64,000 nt of DNA. Source: Mycolicibacterium mucogenicum DSM 44124 (GTDB lineage: Bacteria > Actinomycetota > Actinomycetes > Mycobacteriales > Mycobacteriaceae). Under the pieces are notes generated by a model. It searched no databases, was not told the origin of the DNA, and saw only the letters and a list, made by a program, of their open reading frames with translations. This document shows, in pieces, positions 24,187-33,073 of this stretch. The DNA is taken from assembly GCF_005670685.2 (NCBI RefSeq), contig NZ_CP062008.1, positions 434,001 through 498,000 on the forward strand, read 5' to 3'. The first letter of the stretch is position 1. Each line of letters starts with the position of its first letter. Both the position numbers and the translations under genes were made by a program.

Positions 24187-27033
24187 TCAGTTTTCCTTGT
24201 AACTACCGTCGTCGGTCCGGGTGAAGTAGCGGCCGGGCGGGGGCAGCGGGTCGCGGCGCAGCGGTCCGGCGACCGGGCGGTGCCACGGTGTCATCGGTAC
24301 CTCGTCGACGACGCGGACGAACGCCGGCCGTTGCGCGGCCGGCAGACTCGCGAGTGCCTCGTCCAAGTCGCCGGCGGAGACGTCCTGCCCGTCCACCAGG
24401 GACAGCGCCGCGACCGCCACTTCGGCGTCGTCGGCGGCGACGCCATAGGTGTGCACCAGGTCGACGGCGGGCAGCTTGCCGAGGGCCGCGGTGATCGGCA
24501 GGGACGCCACCACCTCGTCGGCGGTGCGGATCTGGGTGTCGACCGAGTCGATCAGCCAGTAGTCGCCGTCGGCGTCCCGGCTGACCAGGCTGCCGCTGGA
24601 GAACCAGGCGTCGCCGGCCTCGAACAGATTGCGCAGCGGCGGCGCCGACGCGGTGGTGGCCGAGCTGATCTTCACCAGCAGCAGGCCGGTCTCGTCGTCG
24701 GCGCACCGGATGGCGTAACCGTCCGCGCCCGAAACAAGTTGCTGCGCTTCGGGATCCCATCGCACGACCTCGACGGTCGCGCTGCCGGGGAGCGGCCGCC
24801 CCAGCGATCCGGGCTTGGCCGGGTTGACGTTGGCCAGGATGGCCTCGCCCTCGCTGGTGGACCAGAAGTCGAGAACACCGGCCGGCGCGAACCGGTCCAG
24901 CACGCGGCGCCACAGGCCGCGGGGCATGCCGGAGCCGACGAACAGGCGCACCGAGTGGTTGCGCTCGGCGGGCTGCGGGGCGGCGTTGACCAGCGGCCGC
25001 AGCTGCGCCCACGTGTAGCAGACGATGGTCACGCCGTAGCGGCGCACTTCCGTCCAGAACGTCGTCGGGTCCAGGTCCTTGGCCATCGCCAGCCGACTGC
25101 CGCCCGCGACCGCGCCGCCGATGCCCGTCAGCAGGCCGGAGGTGTGGTAGATCGGGTTGATGCAGTAGACGGTGTCGGAGTTGTTCAGCGTCGCCGACGT
25201 CGCGGTTCCGTATGCCGACAAACCGAAGCGGCCGTTGGTGACTCGGATGGGGCGGGGATCGTCGTCCGGGCCGCCGAAGAAGATGAATGCGAGCTCGCCG
25301 GCACGGCCCGGGTTGGGGCGGTACCAGTCGGGGATGCGCACGGCGTTGGTCTCGCCGATCTCGAGGGCCGTCAGGGTGCGGTCCCGGTTGAGGTACGGGG
25401 TGTCCAACAGGAATGTGTGCAGCGGCCGGCCGGCGAAGTCGGCCTCGGAATGTTCGGGGTCGGCGATGACGCGGTTGACCCTGCCGAGCTCGACTTCACG
25501 CGCGGTATCGGCACCGGGCCGGAGCATCACGGCCACGGCACCGATGCGGTTGAGTGCCGTCACCACCGCCAGTGCCGACGGGCGCGTGCCCATCAACACG
25601 CCGACGTGCTCACCGGCGCGCACGCCCGCGGCGAGCAGGCCGCGCACCACCGCGTCGATGCGGACCTTGTTCTCGCCGTAGGTGTAGCTGCGGTCCTCGT
25701 ACATGAAGCTGACGTCGTTGGGCGCGTGCTGCGCCTGCTCATCGAACAAGAGCGCCAACGAGATTCGGGTGTTCGCGTCCAGTCTCCGGATGCGTGCCAA
25801 CCGGGGCATCTGACGCGACACGGTGCCGAACATGCCGCGGACGTCCCCGACCGACCGCGCGACGGAGCCGGCAACCATGCGTCCGGCGTCGATCAATGCC
25901 TGGACACCCTCGGCCGGTCCCGCAGGCACCGGTTCGGCGGCGGTGGTCGTGGTGTCGACCTTGGTGACGTGCTCCGGCTGCGGGCCCTTGCCTTCGGCAA
26001 ACCGCATCCAGTCGGCGACCAGCGGCCACGTGTGCGATGTCGCGGTACTGCCCACCACCAACCCGAAATGCCCTGCGTGCAAAGTGCTTTCGTAGATCTC
26101 TGTGCGCGGTGCCGCGCCCAGAATCCCGCGTACCGACGCAGGCGGGGCGATCTCGTCGACATCGCCGACGAACGCCAGGATCGGCGAGGTGATGTCGGCG
26201 AGCGTCACCGGTCGTCCGGCGATGCTGAATCCGCCCGTCAGCATCCGGTTGTGCATCAGGAACTGCTGCAGGAATTCGGCGAGTGCCGGGCCGGGCCACG
26301 CCACCCAGCCGTCGTTCATCAGGTAGCGGCGCTGCCCTTCGCGCGGCAGCAGGGCATCGCGGTCGTGCAGAGCGGCCAGGAACTGCAGCTGGCCCGTCAC
26401 CGCTTTCACGGGGTCGAGCAGTTGGAACCCCAGCCGCGTCGCCCAGCCCGGCACGGACCGACCGCGCAGCACGTTCTCCATCACGAACCCCATGCCGGGA
26501 ATCGCGATTTCGGCGGGGACGCCCATCGGGGCGGTCTTGCTGAGATCGACCGGGCTGCCGAAAGTGATGACGCTGGCGATGCCGACACTGCGCCGGTACG
26601 CCGAGGTCTGGTAGCAGAACATGCCGCCCTGCGAGTAGCCGGCGAGGTGGACGCCGCCGCCGGTCAAGTTGACCATCTCATCGATGGCCGCATCGACCGC
26701 CAGCACGTGATCGGCCAGGTTGCGCTCCAGGCCGCCCGCTTCCTTCTCCGGCGAGCCGAAGTCGATGACCCACGGGTCGATGCCGTTGTCGATCAGGGTC
26801 CGAACGCCGCTGGCCTGCGGCGATACGTCGAACACGTCGGCGGTCAGCATCAGCGGCGGCACCAGCAGCACTTGGGGACGGCCCGGTTCGCCGCTGGTGC
26901 GGTAGCGCCGCAGCTTGTGGATGCGGCCCTGGGCGACGACGTCGTACGGCGCCGGCTCTTCGCCCGTCTCCAACCCGCCGTAGCGAGCAACTTCCAGCCA
27001 GTTGCGAGTCGTCGCCACAACCCTGTCGAACAT
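24187..27033 (-). CDS. Alpha/beta-hydrolase (PHA-synthase-like) fused to an acyl-CoA-synthetase-like domain
   Basis: 948 residues in two parts. Residues 1 to about 370 form a PhaC-like alpha/beta hydrolase with nucleophile elbow HLAGYSQGG (Ser134, not the Cys of true PHA synthases), acid FVGDVDE and histidine LHAGHFG. From about residue 425 comes an adenylate-forming domain of FATP/FadD type (LLFDEQAQHAPNDVSFMYED... IGAVAVMLRPGADT). The usual phosphate loop TSGTTGxPK is replaced by FIFFGGPDDDPRP, and the TGD motif reads AGDAWFSSGSL, so adenylation may be weak or lost. Cytosolic or membrane-associated. It follows the alpha/beta hydrolase and monooxygenase genes on the same strand, so ketone or ester lipid breakdown is a reasonable inference. 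Confidence 0.8.
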   Translation of the reverse strand: MFDRVVATTRNWLEVARYGGLETGEEPAPYDVVAQGRIHKLRRYRTSGEPGRPQVLLVPPLMLTADVFDVSPQASGVRTLIDNGIDPWVIDFGSPEKEAGGLERNLADHVLAVDAAIDEMVNLTGGGVHLAGYSQGGMFCYQTSAYRRSVGIASVITFGSPVDLSKTAPMGVPAEIAIPGMGFVMENVLRGRSVPGWATRLGFQLLDPVKAVTGQLQFLAALHDRDALLPREGQRRYLMNDGWVAWPGPALAEFLQQFLMHNRMLTGGFSIAGRPVTLADITSPILAFVGDVDEIAPPASVRGILGAAPRTEIYESTLHAGHFGLVVGSTATSHTWPLVADWMRFAEGKGPQPEHVTKVDTTTTAAEPVPAGPAEGVQALIDAGRMVAGSVARSVGDVRGMFGTVSRQMPRLARIRRLDANTRISLALLFDEQAQHAPNDVSFMYEDRSYTYGENKVRIDAVVRGLLAAGVRAGEHVGVLMGTRPSALAVVTALNRIGAVAVMLRPGADTAREVELGRVNRVIADPEHSEADFAGRPLHTFLLDTPYLNRDRTLTALEIGETNAVRIPDWYRPNPGRAGELAFIFFGGPDDDPRPIRVTNGRFGLSAYGTATSATLNNSDTVYCINPIYHTSGLLTGIGGAVAGGSRLAMAKDLDPTTFWTEVRRYGVTIVCYTWAQLRPLVNAAPQPAERNHSVRLFVGSGMPRGLWRRVLDRFAPAGVLDFWSTSEGEAILANVNPAKPGSLGRPLPGSATVEVVRWDPEAQQLVSGADGYAIRCADDETGLLLVKISSATTASAPPLRNLFEAGDAWFSSGSLVSRDADGDYWLIDSVDTQIRTADEVVASLPITAALGKLPAVDLVHTYGVAADDAEVAVAALSLVDGQDVSAGDLDEALASLPAAQRPAFVRVVDEVPMTPWHRPVAGPLRRDPLPPPGRYFTRTDDGSYKEN

Positions 27034-27086
27034 TCAGTCGGCCCTTTCGCTCAACACTCGGTGCAGATCATGCCAAGCGGACGCGT

Positions 27087-28064
27087 TCACCACGGCAGTT
27101 TGACCGCCAGTCTCGGTGCCGGTGGGTTGGTCGACCGCAAATGCACGTCGGTCGAACGGATCGGATCGAGGACGCGGGTCAGGAAGGTGACCTCGTCGGC
27201 GAGGACTTGCGGTTGCCACGGCTCTTCGTAGAAATCGAAATGGTCGATGGGGTACTCACACAGATGCGCGAGGTAACCCGCCTTCTTCGCGGCCTTTTTG
27301 GCCGCATCCGGCGGTGCGATGCGGTCATTGGTGCCGACCTGCACCAGCAGCGGGCACTCCAGCTCACTGGCATGCACGGTCGGCCGGTTGAACGCGACCT
27401 CCAGCACGGTGCGGGCCGCGAACTCGTTGCGCCACGTGGGGCCGGCCAAGGCGAGGTAGGACTCCTCGGAACCCGGAGTGCTGAGCGGTGCGACGCTTCC
27501 CGGCTGTCCGGCGATCGGCAGGTAGTGGGGATTGCGGCCGAACCGGGCCCCCGCGGCATCGAACAGTCCGTGCGCCACCATGCGCGCCATGTGACCGGCA
27601 CTCGTCTCTCGCACTCCCTGCACCAGGGCAGCCATCCCGTCGGTGGCTGGACACACGGATACCACCGCGGCCACCCGTTGATCTTCGGCGGCGACGGCGA
27701 TGGCATGCCCGCCGGAATACGACGTGCCCCACAGCGCGATGCGGTCCCGGTCGACACCCGGCAGATTGCGGGCGGCGTCGATGGCGGCGTGGTAGTCCTG
27801 CCGTTGCTTCTTGACCGAGATGTACTGGCGTGGTTCGCCTTCCGAATCGCCGAAGCCCCGGTAGTCGAACAACACCACGTCCATGCCGGCGGCGGCGAAA
27901 GGCTCCGCGAACGCCATGAGGCCGGAGTCGCGGGTACCGCCGAAGCCGTGGGCCATGACCACACACGGCCGCCCGCTGTTGGCGGTCAGCGCGTCACTCT
28001 GCGCGGTCAGATGCGTAGCGGCACAACGCTCGCCGTGGCTGATGAAAAAGAAGTCGGTTGTCAT
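27087..28064 (-). CDS. Alpha/beta hydrolase (esterase/X-Pro peptidase-like S15 type)
   Basis: 325 residues from the ATG at 28064. Hydrolase signatures are VVMAHGFGGTRDSG (oxyanion region), LFDYRGFGDSEGEPR, the nucleophile elbow LWGTSYSGGHAI, NDRIAPP (acid) and IDHFDFYEEPW (His). It lies 14 bases after the monooxygenase gene and 53 bases before the hydrolase/synthetase fusion. Esters formed by a Baeyer-Villiger enzyme would be natural substrates for such a hydrolase; the actual substrate is unknown. Confidence 0.88.
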   Translation of the reverse strand: MTTDFFFISHGERCAATHLTAQSDALTANSGRPCVVMAHGFGGTRDSGLMAFAEPFAAAGMDVVLFDYRGFGDSEGEPRQYISVKKQRQDYHAAIDAARNLPGVDRDRIALWGTSYSGGHAIAVAAEDQRVAAVVSVCPATDGMAALVQGVRETSAGHMARMVAHGLFDAAGARFGRNPHYLPIAGQPGSVAPLSTPGSEESYLALAGPTWRNEFAARTVLEVAFNRPTVHASELECPLLVQVGTNDRIAPPDAAKKAAKKAGYLAHLCEYPIDHFDFYEEPWQPQVLADEVTFLTRVLDPIRSTDVHLRSTNPPAPRLAVKLPW

Positions 28065-28078
28065 GATCGCTCCTTCGG

Positions 28079-29554
28079 TCAGACCACGGACAGCGGCGCG
28101 GCGGCGGGCGTGAAGACGAGCGCAGGATCTTCGATGGGCCCGTTGCGCAGCCGCTCCTGATCCATTTCGTAGGCGTGCTTGAACGCCCATGGGCCATAGG
28201 TGCCGCCGCGTGGAAACTTCGCGACGGCCCGCTGGACGTAGCCGGACGTCATGTCCAGCAACGGAACTCGTTCCATGGTCCCGTCCTCCAGGATCGGGAC
28301 CACCTTGCCGTAGCCGTGCTCGTCCATGTAGTCGAGCATCCGGCAGAAGTGCTCGCACACCAGATCGACCTTCAATGTCCAGGCGATGTTGGTGTAGCCG
28401 ACGGCGAACGCGAAATTGGGCACGCCGGACAGCATCATGGCCTTGTAGACCGTGAGGTCGGGGAGATGCAGCAGGTGTCCGTCGACGCTCAGCTCGATCT
28501 TGCCGAAGGGGACCATGTTCAGTCCGGTCGCCGAGATGATGATGTCGGCAGCGAGCTCCTGCCCGGACTGCAGCAGGATGCCGTGCTTGGTGAACCGCTC
28601 GATATGGTCGGTGACAATCGAGGCTTTGCCCGTCGACACCATCTTGAACAGATCGCCGTCGGGCACCATGGCCAGGCGCTGCTGCCACGGGTTGTACTTG
28701 GGGGTGAAGTGCGTGTCGACGTCGAAATTCTTGGGCAGCTGTCGAGCCACGTTGGCGATCAACAACTTTCGCATCAGCTTCGGGTAGCGCATACACATCT
28801 TGAACATTCCGCGGTTCAGGGAGATGTTCTTGCGCCGGACGATCTTGTACGCCCGTTCGTGGCCGAGGACCTTGTTGAGGACGTTGGCTATCGGGTCGGA
28901 CGCCGGTATCGAGAACACGTAACTAGGGGACCGCTGCAGCATGGTGACGTGTGCGGCCTTGTCTGCCATGTTCGGGATCAGCGTGACGGCCGTGGCGCCG
29001 CTACCGATGACGACGACGTTCTTGCCCGTGTAGTCCAGATCCTTCGGCCACAGTTGGGGGTGGATCACCGGGCCGTCGAAGTCCTCGCGGCCGGGGAAGT
29101 CGGGGATGTACGGGTTCTCGTAGTCGTAGTAGCCGGTGCCCAGGAACAGGAAGCGTGAGGTGAACGTTTCGGCGTGCCCGTCGTGGGTGGTCGTGACGGT
29201 CCAAAGTCCTTGCCGGGAGTCGAAATTCGCAGATTCCACGTGGTAGCCGAACCGGATGTGGCGGGCCAGGTCGTTCTCCTCGACCGTCTGCTGCAGGTAA
29301 TCCAGGATGATGTGCCCGTCGGCGATGGACTTGCGGTGCGTCCACGGCTTGAAGCCGAAGCCGAAGGTCGGCATGTCCGAGTCGGACCTGATGCCCGGGT
29401 ATTGGTGCAGGCTCCAGGTGCCGCCGATCGCGTCTCGGCCCTCCAGCACCACGAACGATGTGCCCGGGCGAAAAGTCTTGAGGTGATACGCCATTCCGAT
29501 GCCGGAAATCCCGGCGCCGATGACCAGGACGTCGATGGGAGCGGTGGTTGTCAT
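28079..29554 (-). CDS. FAD-dependent monooxygenase, Baeyer-Villiger/EthA-like
   Basis: 491 residues from the ATG at 29554 with ribosome site AAGGAG. It has an FAD Rossmann motif (VLVIGAGISGIGMAYHLK), a NADPH motif (VVVIGSGATAVTLIP), and the Baeyer-Villiger-type stretch FPGREDFDGPVIHPQLWP between them. Length and sequence resemble mycobacterial EthA/MymA enzymes. It oxidises a carbonyl or sulfur substrate with O2 and NADPH, in the cytosol. It heads a likely five-gene operon running to 23571. A 581-bp non-coding region with repeats lies upstream. Confidence 0.9.
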   Translation of the reverse strand: MTTTAPIDVLVIGAGISGIGMAYHLKTFRPGTSFVVLEGRDAIGGTWSLHQYPGIRSDSDMPTFGFGFKPWTHRKSIADGHIILDYLQQTVEENDLARHIRFGYHVESANFDSRQGLWTVTTTHDGHAETFTSRFLFLGTGYYDYENPYIPDFPGREDFDGPVIHPQLWPKDLDYTGKNVVVIGSGATAVTLIPNMADKAAHVTMLQRSPSYVFSIPASDPIANVLNKVLGHERAYKIVRRKNISLNRGMFKMCMRYPKLMRKLLIANVARQLPKNFDVDTHFTPKYNPWQQRLAMVPDGDLFKMVSTGKASIVTDHIERFTKHGILLQSGQELAADIIISATGLNMVPFGKIELSVDGHLLHLPDLTVYKAMMLSGVPNFAFAVGYTNIAWTLKVDLVCEHFCRMLDYMDEHGYGKVVPILEDGTMERVPLLDMTSGYVQRAVAKFPRGGTYGPWAFKHAYEMDQERLRNGPIEDPALVFTPAAAPLSVV

Positions 29555-29639
29555 GGGCACTCCTTTGCCGGTCCGGCGGGTGTACCTGACTCTAATTCCG
29601 TGCCGCGTCGTCCATGCCGGGTTTCGCAGGCCCGGCGAT

Positions 29640-30085
29640 GCAGCCTCGACGCTTAGGTGGGCTGGGTAAATCGCGGGCGGTTTGTTGGTCCTACCTCTTC
29701 CCATCGTGTCGGTGCCGGCGGATCGTCGACGCTTAGGTGGCCTAGCTGTCCTTTGACGCTCCTGCGGCCCCGGTCGCTTCGCCCGAAGTTCTCTGGACGG
29801 GTCTGGGACCCTCGGCGGTAGGTCGGCTCCGCAATCGTTCCGGCCCATCCCAAAGGGCTCCGGCTCCGGCCTGTCGATCCCCGACGGTTAGGTCGGCTAA
29901 TCGGTCCTGCCGTCCGGCGCGGCGCCTTGGCAGGTTGCCGGTGGCTTGGCTTGCCTCTTGGCGTCCCGCGTTCGCGGACCGAGTTGGCTAGTTGTCCTAA
30001 CCGTCGACGATCCGTGCACCTGGTGTGCGGCACCAATCCTGCTGTGGCGCTTCTGTTTAGGTGCTCTAACCGTCGACGATGAGGC
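29640..30085. repeat. Five-copy TCGACG(C/G)TTAG motif cluster in a non-coding block
   Basis: The 581-bp gap before the HNH gene holds no supportable gene but five related elements. Three are in plus orientation (about 29646, 29724 and 29881) and two inverted (about 29984-30012 and 30055-30083). The core reads CGTCGACG(C/G)TTAGG with a following CTAG-like segment. The copies at 29718 and 30012 share 13 identical bases (CGGATCGTCGACG) in inverted orientation. This may be a recombination, attachment or regulatory array linked to the 13E12-type gene. Confidence 0.6.
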
Positions 30086-30127
30086 GATGTCAGCAGTCGC
30101 TGATCTTGTCGGTGGGCGCATCTATAT

Positions 30128-30143
30128 TCGAACGTATGAGCGA
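30128..30143 (+). promoter_or_regulatory. LexA (SOS) box-like site overlapping the HNH start codon
   Basis: TCGAAC-N4-GAGCGA matches the mycobacterial SOS consensus TCGAAC-N4-GTTCGA at 10 of 12 positions and spans the start ATG (30136). From recalled literature, several M. tuberculosis 13E12-family genes belong to the LexA regulon, which supports the call. Confidence 0.6.
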
Positions 30144-31587
30144 ATCAAATAGTGATCCCCACGCCGCGGCCGCGGCGGTCGACGCGATCACCCTGGCCAC
30201 CCGCCAGGAGAACGCCGCCGGGGCCCGCCGCCTGGCCGCGATCGGCGACCTGTGGGAGCTGCGCGCTCCCGACGACGACATCGAAAAACGGTACTGGGCG
30301 ATCGACGGCTTTTCTGGCCTGGTCGTGGAGGTCGCCGCCGCGCTGGGGGTGTCCCGCAAACGGGCACAGGCCCAGGTGGAGCGGGCAGTGATGCTGCGCA
30401 CCCGCCTACCCAAAGTCGCAGCCGTCTACGCCAAAGGGCTGATCGATGCGGTGATGGTCGCGATGATCGTCGCGCGCACCGACCTGATCATCGACGACGA
30501 CGTCGCCCAACAGGTCGACGCCGACCTCGCCGCCAAAATCGTGGCCTGGGGTCGATTGTCGAAACCGAAAATGGAACAACGCATCGACGCGATCATCGCC
30601 GCCTCCGACCAGGCCGGGGTGCACCCGCCCAAACCCCCGTCCCAAGCCCGGTACCTCGACATCCGCGCCTGCGGCCCCGGCGCCGCCAGTGTCTGCGGAA
30701 CGCTGGATGCCGCGACCGCCGCCGTGCTCGACGCGGCCCTGGACGACCTCGCAAAAAGTGTGTGCCGCAATGATCCGCGCAGCCATGATCAGCGGCGGGC
30801 CGCGGCCATCGATGCCCTGGCCCGCGGTGGCCGGTTGCGCTGCGAGTGCGGACAGGAGGACTGCCCCGCCACCGCGGCCGAGCTACCGGCGGCGACCGTC
30901 GGCCCCCGCGCCGTCATCCACGTCATCGCCGCACCGGAGGCAGTGAACGGGCAGGCCCCCGGGTTCCTGCCCGGCTACGGGCAGATCCCCGCCGAACAGG
31001 TCGAACGACTCGCCGACGGCGCGATGATCCGGCAGGTCGTCATCGCACCGGATGCGGCCGAACCCCGGTACCGGCCCTCGGCCAAACTGGCCGAGTTCGT
31101 GCGCTGCCGGGACCTGACCTGCCGATTCCCCGACTGTGACCGGTCCGCCGAGGCCTGCGACATCGACCACACGACCGCCTATCCTGCGGGGCCGACGCAC
31201 CCGTCGAACCTCAAATGCCTGTGCCGGTTCCACCACCTGCTCAAAACCTTCCACCCTTGGCGGGATCAGCAGTTCCCCGACGGGACCGTCGTGTGGACCG
31301 CCCCCACCGGGCACACCTACATCACCAAACCCGAAGGCGCTCACTGGTACCCACAACTCGCCCAACCCACCGGCACACCCGAGATCGGCGAGGAGCCGCC
31401 ACGCAGCCCCGCGCGCGGTCACTGCATGCCCAAACGCAAACGCACCCGCGCCCAAGAACGCCAACAACTCGTCAACCAAGCCCGCACGGCCAACGAAGAA
31501 CGCATCGCCGACGAACAATCGCGCCGCATCGAACACGAAAAGATCCGGGCAGCAGAAGAAGGCTGGAATGAACCCGCACCGTTCTAG
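30136..31587 (+). CDS. HNH endonuclease-domain protein, DUF222/13E12 repeat family
   Basis: 483 residues from the ATG at 30136. The N-terminal DUF222 domain covers about 20-300. The C-terminal HNH/Zn motif has CRFPDCDRSAEACDIDHTTAYP and NLKCLCRFHHLLKTFHPW, with two Cys pairs and the catalytic His region near residue 350. The tail is basic and Arg/Gln-rich. The 13E12 family is repeated in mycobacterial genomes and is used as an integration site by a prophage in M. tuberculosis; its cellular role is unclear. A LexA-like box at the start suggests DNA-damage induction. Its stop shares CTAG with the convergent MocR gene. Confidence 0.9.
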   Translation: MSESNSDPHAAAAAVDAITLATRQENAAGARRLAAIGDLWELRAPDDDIEKRYWAIDGFSGLVVEVAAALGVSRKRAQAQVERAVMLRTRLPKVAAVYAKGLIDAVMVAMIVARTDLIIDDDVAQQVDADLAAKIVAWGRLSKPKMEQRIDAIIAASDQAGVHPPKPPSQARYLDIRACGPGAASVCGTLDAATAAVLDAALDDLAKSVCRNDPRSHDQRRAAAIDALARGGRLRCECGQEDCPATAAELPAATVGPRAVIHVIAAPEAVNGQAPGFLPGYGQIPAEQVERLADGAMIRQVVIAPDAAEPRYRPSAKLAEFVRCRDLTCRFPDCDRSAEACDIDHTTAYPAGPTHPSNLKCLCRFHHLLKTFHPWRDQQFPDGTVVWTAPTGHTYITKPEGAHWYPQLAQPTGTPEIGEEPPRSPARGHCMPKRKRTRAQERQQLVNQARTANEERIADEQSRRIEHEKIRAAEEGWNEPAPF

Positions 31588-32996
31588 GTGGCGATCGCCG
31601 TGGCAGTGCAATCGGCGAAGCGCCTGGCGGTCGAGCGGTCGATCTGCGCGAAATTGACTGCGATGCCGTTTATCTCGGAGTCGGACCGCCGAGGGAAGGT
31701 CGACAGTGGCGTGACGATGAGACCGTCGGCCTCAAGCGATGCGGCGACGTCGCGGTCGCGGTGATCGGCGGGCAGCAGGATGGCGACGTGCAGTCCGGCT
31801 TGGACGCCGAGCACGTCGAGATCGGGACAGCGTGCCTCGAGTTCCGTGATGAGAATGTCTCGGCGGCAACGGTATTCGCGGCCGGCCCGGGCCAGGTGTC
31901 GTTGCAGTTCCCCGGCGGTGATCAGTTCGGTGAGGGCGATGCGCGTGATGGTCGAGACCGCGATGCGGTGGTCGCGAAGGTAAGTCTGGACCGCGTCACG
32001 CAGGGGCAGTGGTGGCACCAACCAGGCGGCGCCCAGGCTCGGTGCGAGCATCTTGGACGCAGTGCCGACGTAGGCCACGTGTTCCCCGGCGCCGGGAATC
32101 GACCGGATGGCGGGAAGTGGCGCAACGCCGTAGCGGAACTCGCCGTCGTAGTCGTCTTCGATGACGATCGACCCGGTGCGCTTGGCCCACGCAACGAGCG
32201 CGGCCCGCCGATTCACCGAGAGTCGGTGCCCGAGCGGGTATTGGTGAGCCGGTGTCGTGTAGACGATGCCGGCCTCGTCGCCGAGTCTGTCGACGCACAG
32301 CCCGTCATGGTCGACGGGAACGAAAACCAGATCCAGGCCGGCGCGGCGGAATTCGTGAGCCGCGGCGGGGTAGCAGGGCGATTCGAGGTAGCAGCGGGTG
32401 AGACCACTCACGGCCGCCAGCGTCTGAAAAGCCGCCGTCGATCCGGGAATGTCGAAAACCGTGTCGGTGTCGATGCCCCGATTGGTGCGCAGGTGGCGGG
32501 ACATGGCGGCAGTGAAGGCATCGTCGGTGTCCTGCCAGGGCGAGAGCGTCGTCGGTGGGGACGACGCCGCGGCCCGCCACACACGCGTCCAGGCCCGCAT
32601 GTCGATGAGTCCGGTGTCCGGGGTGCCCGGGCGCAGATCGACAGCATCGGTGTGGTGCACCGCGGTATGTGCTGCCGGCGCGACGTTGGTCTTCTCGAGG
32701 CGGGGCGCGCGGCTGGACAGTCCGGCGCGGGCGGCCGCAGTGGCGCCGACGGTTGTCCGGGTTCCGGCGCCGGGGACGCCTTCGAGAAATCCGGCCGCGA
32801 CCAATTCGTCGTAGGCTGCGGCGACCATCGTCCGCGAGGCCCCGAGCTCATGCGCGAGTGCGCGGGTTGACGGCAGCCAGTCGCCGTCGCCGACCTGCCC
32901 GGCGGCGATCAATGCCACCAGTTGGCTCGCGATCGCCCGGGCGCTGAGGTCGGTGGTATCGAGAGGCAGATGTACCGCCCGGGTGTGCCGCGCCAC
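31584..32996 (-). CDS. MocR/PdxR-type GntR regulator with aminotransferase domain
   Basis: 470 residues: an N-terminal GntR winged helix (about 15-75, LPSTRALAHELGASRTMVAAAYDELVAAG read in part) and a fold-type I aminotransferase-like domain with NxxxP-type PLP contacts (EDDYDGEFRYG, YVGTASKMLAPSLG with the PLP lysine). Such proteins sense PLP or an amine and control vitamin B6 or amino-acid genes. It is divergent from a pyridoxamine-oxidase-like gene, with a perfect palindrome between them, which is a typical MocR arrangement. Confidence 0.9.
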   Translation of the reverse strand: MARHTRAVHLPLDTTDLSARAIASQLVALIAAGQVGDGDWLPSTRALAHELGASRTMVAAAYDELVAAGFLEGVPGAGTRTTVGATAAARAGLSSRAPRLEKTNVAPAAHTAVHHTDAVDLRPGTPDTGLIDMRAWTRVWRAAASSPPTTLSPWQDTDDAFTAAMSRHLRTNRGIDTDTVFDIPGSTAAFQTLAAVSGLTRCYLESPCYPAAAHEFRRAGLDLVFVPVDHDGLCVDRLGDEAGIVYTTPAHQYPLGHRLSVNRRAALVAWAKRTGSIVIEDDYDGEFRYGVAPLPAIRSIPGAGEHVAYVGTASKMLAPSLGAAWLVPPLPLRDAVQTYLRDHRIAVSTITRIALTELITAGELQRHLARAGREYRCRRDILITELEARCPDLDVLGVQAGLHVAILLPADHRDRDVAASLEADGLIVTPLSTFPRRSDSEINGIAVNFAQIDRSTARRFADCTATAIAT

Positions 32997-33000
32997 CCCG

Positions 33001-33036
33001 CCAGAATACTGGCCTGCCAGAAATAGTATTTCTGGC
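33001..33036. promoter_or_regulatory. Palindromic operator between MocR and the PNPOx-like gene
   Basis: GCCAGAAAT-N3-ATTTCTGGC (33016-33036) is a perfect 9-3-9 palindrome. A second smaller palindrome, CCAG-N4-CTGG (33001-33012), repeats the CCAGAATA half in direct orientation. The 77-bp gap serves both divergent genes, so this is probably the MocR binding region. Confidence 0.6.
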
Positions 33037-33073
33037 TATTCAGATAAGGCCGCAATCATGGTGATCTGGGCTC

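Noticed and set aside
29653..30036. A 127-codon minus-strand frame in the repeat block
   Set aside because: No similarity, no ribosome site, and Arg/Pro-biased composition; the block appears non-coding.
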